From positions 1-14,211 of the forward strand of contig CADWAF010000578.1 in assembly GCA_902984215.1 (NCBI GenBank): 14,211 nucleotides of DNA, given 5' to 3'. Made by a program: the position numbers and the translations under genes. The stretch is from Willaertia magna. Lineage: Eukaryota; Heterolobosea; Eutetramitea; Acrasida; Naegleriidae. Every line of letters starts with the position of its first letter. The first letter of the stretch is position 1. The notes under the pieces were generated by a model. It was not told where the DNA came from. It did no database searches and saw only the letters and a program-made list of their open reading frames with translations. Positions 1-8,279 of this stretch are shown piece by piece.

Positions 1-759
1 TCCTTCTTTCTTTTTAAATGTTTGTTTAAATGTTACTAATACTTTATTATTTGTTGATTTATCACTTCCAAACGTTTTAAGATTTTCTTTAGTTGCCTTA
101 ATAAATAAAGGACCATTTCTATAAAACATTACAATATCTTCTTTGTCAGTTGTTGCAACATCAGAAGGATTACAAATTGACATTCCATCACTTGTTAATT
201 CACAATTACACATTCCCATTCCTCTTTCCCAATTATTTAAATCTAAAATAGAATAATTAAGTAATGAATAATTCCAAGAAGTAAGGTCTAAATCAAATGG
301 AGTACAGGCAATATAAGCTCCGGCACAACAACCTATATAACCTCCACCAAATTGTAAAAATTTAAGAATTTCAAGTTTACCCTTTTCCATTAAACGTTCA
401 CAGTGTTCTGGAGCTAGTCCACCACCAATCCATAGAACATTTATTTTCTTAATAATTAATTGATTATTTCTAATGTCACTAGGATCTAATTGAACACAGT
501 TAAATTGAATAAAATTGGAATTAGAATTTAGAATTGGATGACTATTGGGATGAGGTGTTTGAACAAGAGAATGAATGAGATGTTTCCATTGTCTATCACT
601 AGGATCTTTTTTATAAACAAAACATCCAACATTTATCTTCTTTACGTTATCACCTTCTAAAGTACTAGTGGCAGGTAGTTCCGGACCACAAATCTCAGTT
701 ACTTTCTCACCGTGAATGAAAGTTTTTCTTGCACGATTTAATTCCTCCAAGTTTATCAT
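1..759 (-). CDS. BPL_N-like class I glutamine-amidotransferase-fold protein (3' end cut by window edge)
   Basis: An open frame of 253 codons runs from an ATG at 757-759 off the left edge with no stop, so the C-terminus is unknown. Residues 107-113 (VLWIGGG) followed by APEHC, and GGGYIGCCAGAYIA at 138-151, match the core of the BPL_N family, the GATase1-like domain named after the N-terminus of biotin-protein ligase; Cys145 in CAG sits at the nucleophile elbow. Further on, WERGMGM (177-183) and FYRNGPLF (212-219) fit the family's later blocks. No signal peptide is seen. Family members are often of unknown substrate, and no ligase catalytic domain is visible here, so biotin-ligase activity should not be assumed. 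It is head-to-tail with the DJ-1-like gene, 48 bp after that gene's stop. The fold call is fairly sure; the function is unknown. Confidence 0.72.
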   Translation of the reverse strand, partial: MINLEELNRARKTFIHGEKVTEICGPELPATSTLEGDNVKKINVGCFVYKKDPSDRQWKHLIHSLVQTPHPNSHPILNSNSNFIQFNCVQLDPSDIRNNQLIIKKINVLWIGGGLAPEHCERLMEKGKLEILKFLQFGGGYIGCCAGAYIACTPFDLDLTSWNYSLLNYSILDLNNWERGMGMCNCELTSDGMSICNPSDVATTDKEDIVMFYRNGPLFIKATKENLKTFGSDKSTNNKVLVTFKQTFKKKEG

Positions 760-807
760 TTTTTAATTGAAAGAAATGGTGAACTTGTGTTTTACAATGT
801 AAAGGAT

Positions 808-1551
808 TTATTCATCATCTTCCCATAAGAATTTCATTTCAGTTAAATATTTATCAATTGCTTGACAGAACAATAAAGAATCATTTCCTTGTGGTGATCT
901 ACCTGTAATGATGTTTTGATGTCTGACAGTTGGAACATCTAAATAATTACCACCTGCATTAGATAAATCAATAGCAATTGATGGAGAACCAGTTAAAGGC
1001 ATTCTAGGAGTAATTAAATTAGCATTAATTAAAACTGTTGAACCAGAACATACTGTTGCAACTAATCTTCCATTTTGATATTGATTTTTAAGTAATTGAA
1101 TAGCATCACCATCATTTCTAACAACAGTACTACTCCAAACTCCGCCAACAACAATTAAAGCATCGTATTTAATGTTTTGTGCTTGTTTGAAATCTAAATT
1201 TCTTTTTGCCCATCTTGTGACACGAACAAACTCGCATGCTGCAATTTTATTATCTTTTGTCCACCATGGTCCAATGACATCTACTTGAGTTCCTCTTCTT
1301 GCGAAATAAATATATGGGAAGGTTAATTCACATTCTTCGAAGCAGTGACTTGCTAGTAAACCAATTCTGTATCCTCTAAATTGATTTGGATTATTGACAG
1401 GTGGTTGAGTTTCATTATATGCCATTCCTCTCAAGTCCATTTCATCTTCTTCCTTTAAAGATTTTACTTCAGGAAATAGGTCGTTAATATTTTGTGCATA
1501 AATTGCACCGACAATTAAAAGAACTGCAAGTAGTAGTACTAGGTATTTCAT
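808..1551 (-). CDS. secreted DJ-1/PfpI-family protein
   Basis: A 247-residue intronless protein. Residues 1-19 form a clear signal peptide (MKYLVLLLAVLLIVGAIYA), pointing to the secretory or endolysosomal route, which is unusual for the mainly cytosolic DJ-1/PfpI superfamily. The domain spans about 60-240: the family's Glu-bearing block at 71-79 (FEECELTFP), the strand and turn IVVGGVW at 133-139, and the nucleophile elbow ATVCSGS at 165-171 with Cys168. PfpI proteases usually have CHG here; this protein has CSG, so the classical Cys-His pair is absent. Together with the later blocks LTGSPS and ITGRSPQ, this makes a non-protease role (glyoxalase, chaperone or unknown hydrolase) as likely as a protease. 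The ATG is the only start that keeps the signal peptide. The family call is firm; the activity is not. Confidence 0.85.
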   Translation of the reverse strand: MKYLVLLLAVLLIVGAIYAQNINDLFPEVKSLKEEDEMDLRGMAYNETQPPVNNPNQFRGYRIGLLASHCFEECELTFPYIYFARRGTQVDVIGPWWTKDNKIAACEFVRVTRWAKRNLDFKQAQNIKYDALIVVGGVWSSTVVRNDGDAIQLLKNQYQNGRLVATVCSGSTVLINANLITPRMPLTGSPSIAIDLSNAGGNYLDVPTVRHQNIITGRSPQGNDSLLFCQAIDKYLTEMKFLWEDDE

Positions 1552-1741
1552 TATTTTCTATTTTTTTAATGTCACCAAGAAATCCAAGATCACAAATAGA
1601 GAATTTAAACTTGCGCAAGGAAGGAAAAACAAAGCAATTTAATGCTAAATGAGCACAAATTTCACATTACAATACTGGAATGTAGTAAATTTCAATAATA
1701 AAATTTTAATTTACAATTAATAATAATATTTACAAAATAAA
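1552..1741. promoter_or_regulatory. Spacer: upstream region of the DJ-1-like gene, 3' region of IST1
   Basis: This 190-bp AT-rich gap lies before the DJ-1-like start and after the IST1 stop, both genes reading leftwards. It must hold the promoter and leader of the former and the 3' untranslated region of the latter. I see no convincing conserved motif. Confidence 0.4.
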
Positions 1742-2791
1742 TTACTCTCTCTTCTTTAAAGCTTCAAATCTCTTTTGTAAATCATCAAAATCATAATTTG
1801 GATCATCACCAAAACCACTTGTATTTCCAAACGTTGTACCTTGTGGAGCTAAAGTAGGAACATCTTGATAAGTAATTGGTTGATTAGGATTAAAATCAAC
1901 AGAATAACCTGATAAATTATTTGGACGAATATCATTCATATAAGGTGGAGGTAAATTATTATTTACATTTGGATTTATAGAATAAGGTGGAGGTAAATTA
2001 GTACCTTGATGGAATTGTTGAGTTTGGAAAGGTTGATTATGTTGAATAGGTTCTATAGGCATTGAGAAAGAAGGGTTATTATTCATTGGGGGAAGGTTAG
2101 AATTAGGAACTGGATTATGTACATCAACATCTGTTACTACATTACTATCATCCCATTCAATTCCATTCTCTTTAGCTATTTCTCTTAAATAATCAATACA
2201 TAAATATGGTTCAGGTACTTTTACATCTAATTTAAACATTACACGTTGATTAACTGCTAAATCTTTGTTTTCCATTGCTGATTCAACAAAATCTTTACCG
2301 TATTTAGCTGAAAATTGATTTCTTATTTCCATTAATTCTTTTACTTCAATTCTAGGTGCTGCATATATTAAGGTACTAACAGCTTCTTTCATATCATGTG
2401 GACATGTTCTTTATTATCGGAATAAGATTAAGATGAAATAAATTAATGAAACACATACTTTGATTCAGCAATTAATTGAATTCTGGTATGAACTAAATCG
2501 CAAAATAGTTCTAAAATTTCTAATGCTTCTATTGCATAATCTTCTCTGATAATATTTTCTACTTTAATTCTAGCAGATTCATCTTTTTCACTTTGTAATA
2601 ATTCTGCAACTTGTCTCTTTTGTACTTTAATACTATTTTGTTTTTTGTTTTTTAATAAACTAACTCTAGTCATAGCCATCTTTAAATTACTCTTTCTTTA
2701 TGATCATCATATCTATGAGACTTCCATGTTGATTACGTCATACTTACAATGCATTTTTATCGAATTTCTCCTTCTTGTCAAATAGACCCAT
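1742..2791 (-). CDS. IST1: IST1 homolog, ESCRT-III-like regulator of Vps4 (three exons)
   Basis: Exons are 2748-2791, 2459-2689 and 1742-2408, joined across introns of 58 and 50 bp, giving 313 residues. IST1 binds CHMP1/Did2 and the Vps4 ATPase and controls ESCRT-III action at endosomes and in abscission. The helical IST1 domain covers about residues 10-185: a basic first helix (LLKNKK), then the signatures ARIKVENIIRED and ALEILELFCDL, then STLIYAAPRI. The middle (about 190-290) is Asn/Pro-rich with two LPPPY motifs at 230-234 and 244-248. The last 13 residues (FDDLQKRFEALKK, then RE) form a MIM1-type motif that binds Vps4 MIT domains, as in animal IST1. The 44-nt first exon was found by looking for the missing first helix: the splice adds an N-terminus with FDKNAF, matching the FK..K start typical of the family. 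The ATG at 2677-2679 would lack that helix. Confidence 0.88.
2409..2458 (-). other. IST1 intron 2 (50 bp, phase 2)
   Basis: The donor is GTATGT, the only one of seven that is not GTAAGT; the acceptor ends ATAAAG. Splicing gives AESK-TCPHDMKEA, close to the K.CP.D.KEA seen in plant IST1 proteins. Without splicing the frame ends four codons later. Confidence 0.88.
2690..2747 (-). other. IST1 intron 1 (58 bp, phase 2)
   Basis: The donor reads GTAAGTATGA and the acceptor ends AAAGAG. Joining 2748 to 2689 keeps the frame open and restores the first helix of the IST1 domain. The alternative acceptor at 2680 would bring an early stop. Confidence 0.75.
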
Positions 2792-2953
2792 TTTTTTGTG
2801 ATTGTTGTTTGTAAGATGTTCTACGCTAAGAAGGAATGAAACAATCAATGAGAAGAAAAGGAATAAAAACAAAAGTTTCTAAAAGGATTTATTAGAAGGA
2901 GAACGTCAATAAGTTAATAAAGTCAATAATAAATAAGTGAGGATTTTATGTGT
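2792..2953. promoter_or_regulatory. Spacer between AP-1 gamma 3' end and IST1 start
   Basis: About 160 bp without a gene: 3' untranslated region of the adaptin gene and promoter/leader of IST1, both read leftwards. No distinct site is recognised. Confidence 0.35.
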
Positions 2954-5624
2954 TTACATTCTAGTTGCTCCCATTTCTTCTACTTTTTCTGTGCCAATGT
3001 TGAAAGATAATTTATATCTACAAGGTAGTTGTTCAGTTGAGGTTTGTTGTGGTGCCTTCACCTTAAACTTTTGTGTTACAATGTCTTTACTTCCAGCAGA
3101 GACAGTAGTGGAAGACAATTTGAAAAGTGATAGTTCATAACCCTTTGGAAAAGCTACTCTAAAATCTAAGTTTGTAATGTCTTGTGTGGCAATATTTGAA
3201 AAGTAAGCAACAGTATTGATTACATTGTCACCCATATCTTTATATTCAAATCTTATTGATAAACCGTGATTACCATAAACTTCAAGAACTTTCTTATTTT
3301 GTGGATGCAAAACTGCTCCTAATTGACTTTGAGCGTTTGGAATTAAAATATCATCAAACATTGAGTCTAATGGATTGTTATTTGTTACACTAGTTGATGT
3401 TGTAGGTTGAGTAATAATATCTCCAAATAAATTAAGGATATTTGATACATTTTCATTTTGTTTTGGTGGTTCATTAACATTTTCTTTTGTTTCATTTGTT
3501 TCAGTTTTAACATTGGTGGTTTCATTGTTAACAATAGGTTGTTCTTCTGTAGCAAAACTTAACATATCAAGGAGAGTATTATCACCAGATGAAGTGGTGG
3601 TGTTACCAACTGGGAAAAGAATGTTTTCCAAAGCACTTGTTTGGTGGGTAGTTGTTGAAGTGTTTGTATTAGTAACGGTATTCTCTTCTTCTTTTTCACT
3701 GTTCTCTCTTGTCAATTTACCAATTATTGATTCAATTTGAATTTCAGGCATTCTATCTAATACAGAGTCTCTCATTTCAGGAGTAAGGTTTAGTATATTT
3801 AATAATTCACATGATCTTTGTTGTAAGTCAACTTGAACATTATCAGAATATTTAGAAACATATTCTTGAATAGTTGATACTTGGGAAGGGAATCTATTTG
3901 ATAATTTCAACAATGCTACAATTACAACTGATCTAATAATATTATTTGGGTCGGTAGGTAAAATTCTTCTTCCCTTTACATTACTAACAGATCCTCTAGG
4001 AAGAATATTCATTAAACTAATTAAAGTGTTTACTACATCTGTCTCTTGAATATTTTGACCATCAACAATTAAATCTCCATATTCACCTAAACACCAAGCA
4101 GCTATTTGCATTAAAATTTCTTGCTTTAGGAGGACATGAGGCTTTGGAATAGACTCTTTAAGTGTTCCATAAATTTTCTTTGTGATATCAACTTGTAATT
4201 CTGGTGTTTGTGTCACTAAGCCAATAAATATTGAAGCAATTTCATCTCTTACATATTGACCTGATAGGGTAATGACTTCTAATAAAGTATTAATAGCCCA
4301 TTCTTTAGTTGGCGCATGTTGTTCAATAACTGTACATAATTTTGTTGTTAATTCTTCTCTAAATTCAGGAGGTGATATTTCTAAGTGATTAATTAACTCT
4401 TTTGCTAAAACAGTAACATTAGAATCATTAACAATCACGTAAATTAAATCTAAGGCTCTCTTTCTAATTGAAATATCATGATCTTTTAAACATTCAATAA
4501 TTGTAGGTAAATGTCTGTTTATAGCTTGTCCATCTAATTTTGAAACTTTCTTTAAAGAATGTAAAGCAACAAACTTTAAATTATTATCTTTAGTGCTACT
4601 TAAAAATCTACCTAATTGATTAATAGCAACAACTCTTAAAGTTTGATCAGCATCAATTTCCATAATAGTTCTAACACATTCATATAAAACAGCATTTCCA
4701 GTGTTTTTAATATGTTCAGTTGAGTTAATGACTTTAGCTAAAATTTCATTCATTTGTTCGGTTGCACTTGAAGAACCCTTTCCTAATACTCTTAATAAAC
4801 GAATTAATTTTACTTGAAGGAATGGATCAGCAACACCATTAATTTCATATTCAGATCCATAATTACTATTTAATAAAGCCTTTAATAAACGTACAAAAAC
4901 TGGAATTTGTTTTCTAAAGTGAAGAACATAGTTTCTACGTTCTTTAGCATCAACTCCTTTAATTGGTGAAACTATTGTTAATATTAAAGTAATAACTCCT
5001 AACATTGCGGAATGACTACGTTGATGTTGTTCATTTTCTAAAATAGTATCAATCTTTTCAATATAATTTTCAATTAATTCAGGACATTTTGATACAATTC
5101 TAACGGCACATAAACTAGCCTTTTTACGGATATAAGATGGTGAATTAACAATAAGTTTTTCGACTTCTACAGAAAGATCTCTACAAATATCTGCAGAAGC
5201 AATATTTCCTACGGCTGTTAAGGCTAATGCTTGAACAAATTGATTATCATCATTTAAATCACTTTTAAAGTAAATAATTTACATATTCATTAATAATTTA
5301 CACTTACAGTTTTAATCTATGTTGGGTTAATGTTAATACTTCTTGATTTTCATCTAAAAGTATCATAAGTGACAAATAACCAATTCTTTTTTCTGGGTAT
5401 TTTGCACTAGATATTAAATTAACACATTCTATTTGTCCGAAATTTGTTGGATAGCCTAACATATGAATATACATTAATTTAGCAGCATTTCTTGCTCTAT
5501 AGGGATGTTGTTCTTTTAAAGCTGTTCTAATAGCTGCACATTCCTTTGCGATCACATTTCTTTCCTCTGATTGAGTTTTGCAATTACGGACTGCTCTAAT
5601 CAGTTCCCTCAATCGCATAGACAT
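2954..5624 (-). CDS. AP1G: AP-1 complex gamma adaptin (two exons)
   Basis: Exons 5308-5624 and 2954-5261 are joined across a 46-bp intron to give 874 residues, the usual size for gamma adaptin. It is the large subunit of the clathrin adaptor AP-1, sorting cargo between the trans-Golgi network and endosomes. The N-terminus ([13 protein letters not shown], then ERNVIAKE) and the block [19 protein letters not shown] are diagnostic of gamma rather than alpha or beta chains. The alpha-solenoid trunk covers about 1-620. A Ser/Thr/Asn/Glu-rich hinge follows (about 623-753) with LLDML at 669-673, resembling clathrin-binding LLDLL motifs. The C-terminal ear (about 754-874) begins at GAVLHPQ; this gamma-adaptin ear binds accessory proteins. 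The start ATG matches the family N-terminus exactly. The middle of the trunk (5005-5261) is open in frame without an internal intron. Identification is firm. Confidence 0.95.
5262..5307 (-). other. AP-1 gamma intron (46 bp, phase 2)
   Basis: Donor GTAAGTGT, acceptor ending TTAAAAG. Splicing joins ...HRLK to [15 protein letters not shown], the expected continuation of the adaptin trunk; unspliced, the frame stops one codon later. Confidence 0.92.
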
Positions 5625-5749
5625 TTTTTTTTAATAAAGTTGATGACGTCTGGGATGATAATTATTTAAACAATAATCAGAACAAAATAAGATATATTAT
5701 AATTTTAAGTTGGTTTTATGACGTACTTTACAATTTAATAATCATAAAA
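5625..5749. promoter_or_regulatory. AP-1 gamma upstream region with two TGACGT sites
   Basis: This 125-bp spacer is the only room for the adaptin promoter and the Yae1 3' end. It holds TGACGTC at 5644-5650 and TGACGTAC at 5719-5726, both similar to the CRE/bZIP core. A role as bZIP sites is inference; such cores also arise by chance. Confidence 0.3.
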
Positions 5750-6196
5750 TTATTGGTCTGAAAAATATGATTTTAATGTTTCATCCTTAGATATTAATTG
5801 TTCAATTTCTTTTAGCTCATTGTCTTCTTCATCCTCAAAATTCTTTTGTTGTAATATCTCCATAAATTTATTCATCTTTTCTGTATCCCAAGATGTACAA
5901 GTTGATAATTTATTGGGTATTACATCAGTTTCAAATAATTCTTTTGCTTTCAGTATTCCTTTAATTATTCCATAATTTTTTCCTTCTTGTAATCCTTTTG
6001 TCAAACCTTGTTCAAAATAAAGTTGTCTAGCTTCTTCTTGTCTTTCCGAAGCACCTTCTTTTATTCCTAATGTTTCAAAATTATTTTTAATTCTATTATA
6101 ATTTAGTTCCGACATTAATAAATCATAAGTTTGAGAGGGTGAATGTTCTCCATCTACCTTTAAATCTTTATCATCAACCCAAATATCGTCACTCAT
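5750..6196 (-). CDS. YAE1: Yae1-like adaptor for cytosolic Fe-S protein maturation
   Basis: A 148-residue intronless protein. The N-terminus DDIWVDD resembles the DDVW start of yeast Yae1. Residues 44-82 carry the glycine-every-fourth-residue pattern of the Yae1_N domain: GIKEG, then EQGLTKGLQEGKNYG and IIKG. In yeast and human, Yae1 pairs with Lto1 to bring the ribosome-recycling ATPase Rli1/ABCE1 to the cytosolic Fe-S targeting complex; both partners share the glycine pattern, so an Lto1-type identity is the main alternative. The IWVDD start and the position of the repeat favour Yae1. The C-terminal third is acidic (EDEEDNELKEIEQ) and not recognised. It starts 279 bp from the divergent V-ATPase B gene. 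Family confidence is good; function is transferred by homology. Confidence 0.78.
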   Translation of the reverse strand: MSDDIWVDDKDLKVDGEHSPSQTYDLLMSELNYNRIKNNFETLGIKEGASERQEEARQLYFEQGLTKGLQEGKNYGIIKGILKAKELFETDVIPNKLSTCTSWDTEKMNKFMEILQQKNFEDEEDNELKEIEQLISKDETLKSYFSDQ

Positions 6197-6475
6197 TATT
6201 TTTTGTATTTTTTACAATTATTTCTTCTTTTCCTAACACAGCAACCTTTCCAACTAACAACAATTCAGGTGTAAAGAAGAAAATTATAGTGTTTTATTAG
6301 AATATAGTTAGTGCATGATCTAAATATCATGTTGCTTTGTTCTTCTCATAACAAAACAACAAAGGATGTGTAGAAAAGGATAACAATTTAAAAATGTTAA
6401 AGTTTACATTTATAACCCAGAAATTTACAATACTTAAGGGCTTCATTCCCACAACTCCTGCAAAACATAAAAAAA
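6197..6475. promoter_or_regulatory. Divergent promoter region, Yae1 (minus) and V-ATPase B (plus)
   Basis: This 279-bp AT-rich gap separates two start codons pointing apart, so it should contain both promoters and leaders. A short imperfect dyad (CATGAT at 6314-6319, ATCATG at 6326-6331) is visible but weak. The V-ATPase start is preceded by a run of eight A residues, an A-rich context like most starts in this window. Confidence 0.5.
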
Positions 6476-7771
6476 ATGAGTAGTACATCAAAACAAAATA
6501 CAGTCAAGCCTCGTATTGACTACCAAACAGTGATTGGTGTGAACGGTCCTCTAGTAATTCTTGATAACGTTAAATTCCCTAAATTTGCTGAAATTGTTAA
6601 CTTAACATTAGGTAATGGTGAAAAACGTAGAGGTCAAGTTCTTGAAATTGTTGGTAATAAAGCTATTGTTCAAGTTTTCGAAGGTACATCAGGTATTGAT
6701 GCTAAAAACACCAGAGTTGAATTTACTGGTGATGTTTTAAGAATGCCTGTTTCTGGAGATATGTTAGGTAGAGTTTTCAATGGATCTGGTAAACCAATCG
6801 ATGATGGTCCACCAGTCTTAGCAGAAGACTTTTTAGATATTCAAGGACAACCTATTAATCCTTTTGCTCGTCTTTATCCACAAGAAATGATTCAAACCGG
6901 TATTTCTGCAATTGATACTATGTGTTCTATTGCTCGTGGTCAAAAAATCCCTATTTTCTCTGGTTCCGGTCTTCCACACAATGAAATTGCTGCTCAAATT
7001 TGTAGACAAGCAGGTTTAGTTGGTAAACAAGAAAATTTCGCTATTGTCTTTGCAGCTATGGGTGTAAATCAAGAAACTGCTCGTTTCTTCAAAAAGGATT
7101 TCGAGGAAAATGGTTCTATGGAAAATGTTACCCTTTTCTTGAACTTGGCTAACGATCCAACCATCGAAAGAATTATTACTCCACGTTTAGCTCTTACAAC
7201 TGCAGAATATCTTGCTTATGAATGTGGTTATCACGTTCTTGTTATTTTAACAGATATGACTTCATATGCTGATGCTCTCAGAGAAGTTTCCGCAGCTAGA
7301 GAAGAAGTTCCTGGTCGTAGAGGTTATCCTGGTTATATGTATACCGATTTGTCTACAATTTATGAAAGAGCAGGTCGTGTTGTTGGTAAACCTGGTTCAA
7401 TTACTCAAATTCCTATCTTAACAATGCCTAATGACGATATTACTCACCCTATTCCTGATTTAACTGGTTATATTACTGAAGGTCAAATCTACGTTGATCG
7501 TCAATTACATAACAGACAAATTTATCCACCTATTAACGTTTTACCAAGTTTGAGTCGTTTGATGAAAAATGCTATTGGTGAAGGTTTCACCCGTAAAGAT
7601 CACGGTAGTGTCAGTAACCAATTGTATGCTGCATATGCTATCGGTAAGGACGTCTTAGCTATGAAGGCTGTCGTCGGTGAGGAAGCTCTTTCAGCAGAAG
7701 ATCACTTATATCTTGAATTTTTAGAAAAATATGAACATTCCTTCTTAGCTCAAGGTTTCAATGAATCTTAG
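6476..7771 (+). CDS. VMA2: V-type H+-ATPase subunit B, C-terminally shortened
   Basis: A 431-residue intronless protein. Subunit B is the non-catalytic nucleotide-binding subunit of the V1 ring that helps acidify endomembrane compartments. Residues 14-90 form the N-terminal barrel. The nucleotide-binding core has the B-type replacement of the P-loop ([11 protein letters not shown]), followed by the conserved stretch around [34 protein letters not shown] and the TIYERAGRV block are strongly conserved. The protein ends ...AQGFNES then TAG, whereas family members (usually 480-510 residues) continue for 50-60 residues of the C-terminal helical domain. I searched all three forward frames of the next 390 bases and found no continuation or plausible exon. 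Codons are more C-ending than in neighbours, typical of a well-expressed gene, so the body does not look decayed. Identity is certain; completeness is doubtful. Confidence 0.95.
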   Translation: MSSTSKQNTVKPRIDYQTVIGVNGPLVILDNVKFPKFAEIVNLTLGNGEKRRGQVLEIVGNKAIVQVFEGTSGIDAKNTRVEFTGDVLRMPVSGDMLGRVFNGSGKPIDDGPPVLAEDFLDIQGQPINPFARLYPQEMIQTGISAIDTMCSIARGQKIPIFSGSGLPHNEIAAQICRQAGLVGKQENFAIVFAAMGVNQETARFFKKDFEENGSMENVTLFLNLANDPTIERIITPRLALTTAEYLAYECGYHVLVILTDMTSYADALREVSAAREEVPGRRGYPGYMYTDLSTIYERAGRVVGKPGSITQIPILTMPNDDITHPIPDLTGYITEGQIYVDRQLHNRQIYPPINVLPSLSRLMKNAIGEGFTRKDHGSVSNQLYAAYAIGKDVLAMKAVVGEEALSAEDHLYLEFLEKYEHSFLAQGFNES

Positions 7772-8069
7772 AAGCAATACTACCATTACTGTAGCTAGAG
7801 TTAGAACAAGTAGTTGGAGAATTTGGAGAGTTGGTGTAAGTTAGAGAATTCCACAGATTTTCTTCTGTAATAGTATTGTTGTTATTATTGCTTATGTCAC
7901 ATGAAAAGTGTTTGTTCTTTGGATTTTCAAAAATTGTAGAAAGCAAGCTTGGATTTCTTTCATTAAAAGGTAGAGAAAAGCCAGTTGAAATTATCTCTTC
8001 TGTAGAACTATTGTGAGTCACTCTTTCACTGGAGATACTTGTTATAAGTTCTGAAAAAGAAGGCAACAT
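7758..8069 (-). CDS. Doubtful Ser/Asn-rich minus-strand ORF
   Basis: From the first in-frame ATG (8067-8069) this encodes 103 residues rich in Ser, Asn and Thr, including a five-Asn run. The frame is open further upstream to about 8140, but with no ATG, so any longer product would need an upstream exon; acceptor-like TTTTTGTCAG and TTCTTTTTCAG occur on this strand. Its stop lies inside the V-ATPase B coding region, a 14-bp tail-to-tail overlap. No domain is recognised. It could be a real fast-evolving gene, the last exon of one, or an open frame within the V-ATPase 3' region. Confidence 0.25.
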   Translation of the reverse strand: MLPSFSELITSISSERVTHNSSTEEIISTGFSLPFNERNPSLLSTIFENPKNKHFSCDISNNNNNTITEENLWNSLTYTNSPNSPTTCSNSSYSNGSIASKIH

Positions 8070-8162
8070 ATTAGCAAAGGCTTTTTGTTTGATTTTTTGA
8101 ATTTGTTCTGACAAAAAGAAGATGATTTCATAACAATTTTCATTGTGAGGGGAAGTTTTTTA
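7772..8162. other. 391-bp stretch after V-ATPase B without a confident gene
   Basis: This follows the early stop of the V-ATPase B gene. It contains only the doubtful minus-strand ORF. No forward-frame similarity to the missing V-ATPase C-terminus, no transposon ends and no RNA gene are seen. Confidence 0.5.
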
Positions 8163-8279
8163 ATGATGGCTGATATTTTATCTGTCCCAAGTGAATTTAC
8201 TATGTCACTTATCGCTTTGGTTGGTTACTTCTCGAAATATGCTTATGGACTTGTGAATGAAAAGATGCACCAAAAGTGA
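8163..8279 (+). CDS. Possible 38-residue single-pass membrane microprotein
   Basis: Two adjacent ATGs open a 38-residue frame ending in TGA (8277-8279). After a short polar N-terminus (MMADILSVPSEF), residues 13-30 form a moderately hydrophobic helix-like segment (TMSLIALVGYFSKYAYGL), then a basic tail (NEKMHQK). The layout resembles tail-anchored or small membrane-complex subunits, but I do not recognise a family. The codons look normal for the window and the local GC content is higher than in the surrounding spacer. A frame this short can arise by chance. Confidence 0.3.
   Translation: MMADILSVPSEFTMSLIALVGYFSKYAYGLVNEKMHQK

Noticed and set aside
2937..3140. Plus-strand ORF of 67 codons
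   Set aside because: It lies antisense to the AP-1 gamma ear, whose minus-strand frame is strongly conserved; this is a shadow.
3513..3740. Plus-strand ORF of 75 codons
   Set aside because: Antisense to the low-complexity hinge of AP-1 gamma; no own features.
6314..6331. CATGAT/ATCATG dyad in the V-ATPase B upstream region
   Set aside because: Only 6-bp arms of AT-rich sequence; expected by chance.
8070..8114. TTG start at 8114 for the minus-strand ORF
   Set aside because: TTG starts are not expected in nuclear eukaryotic genes; the first in-frame ATG is at 8069.
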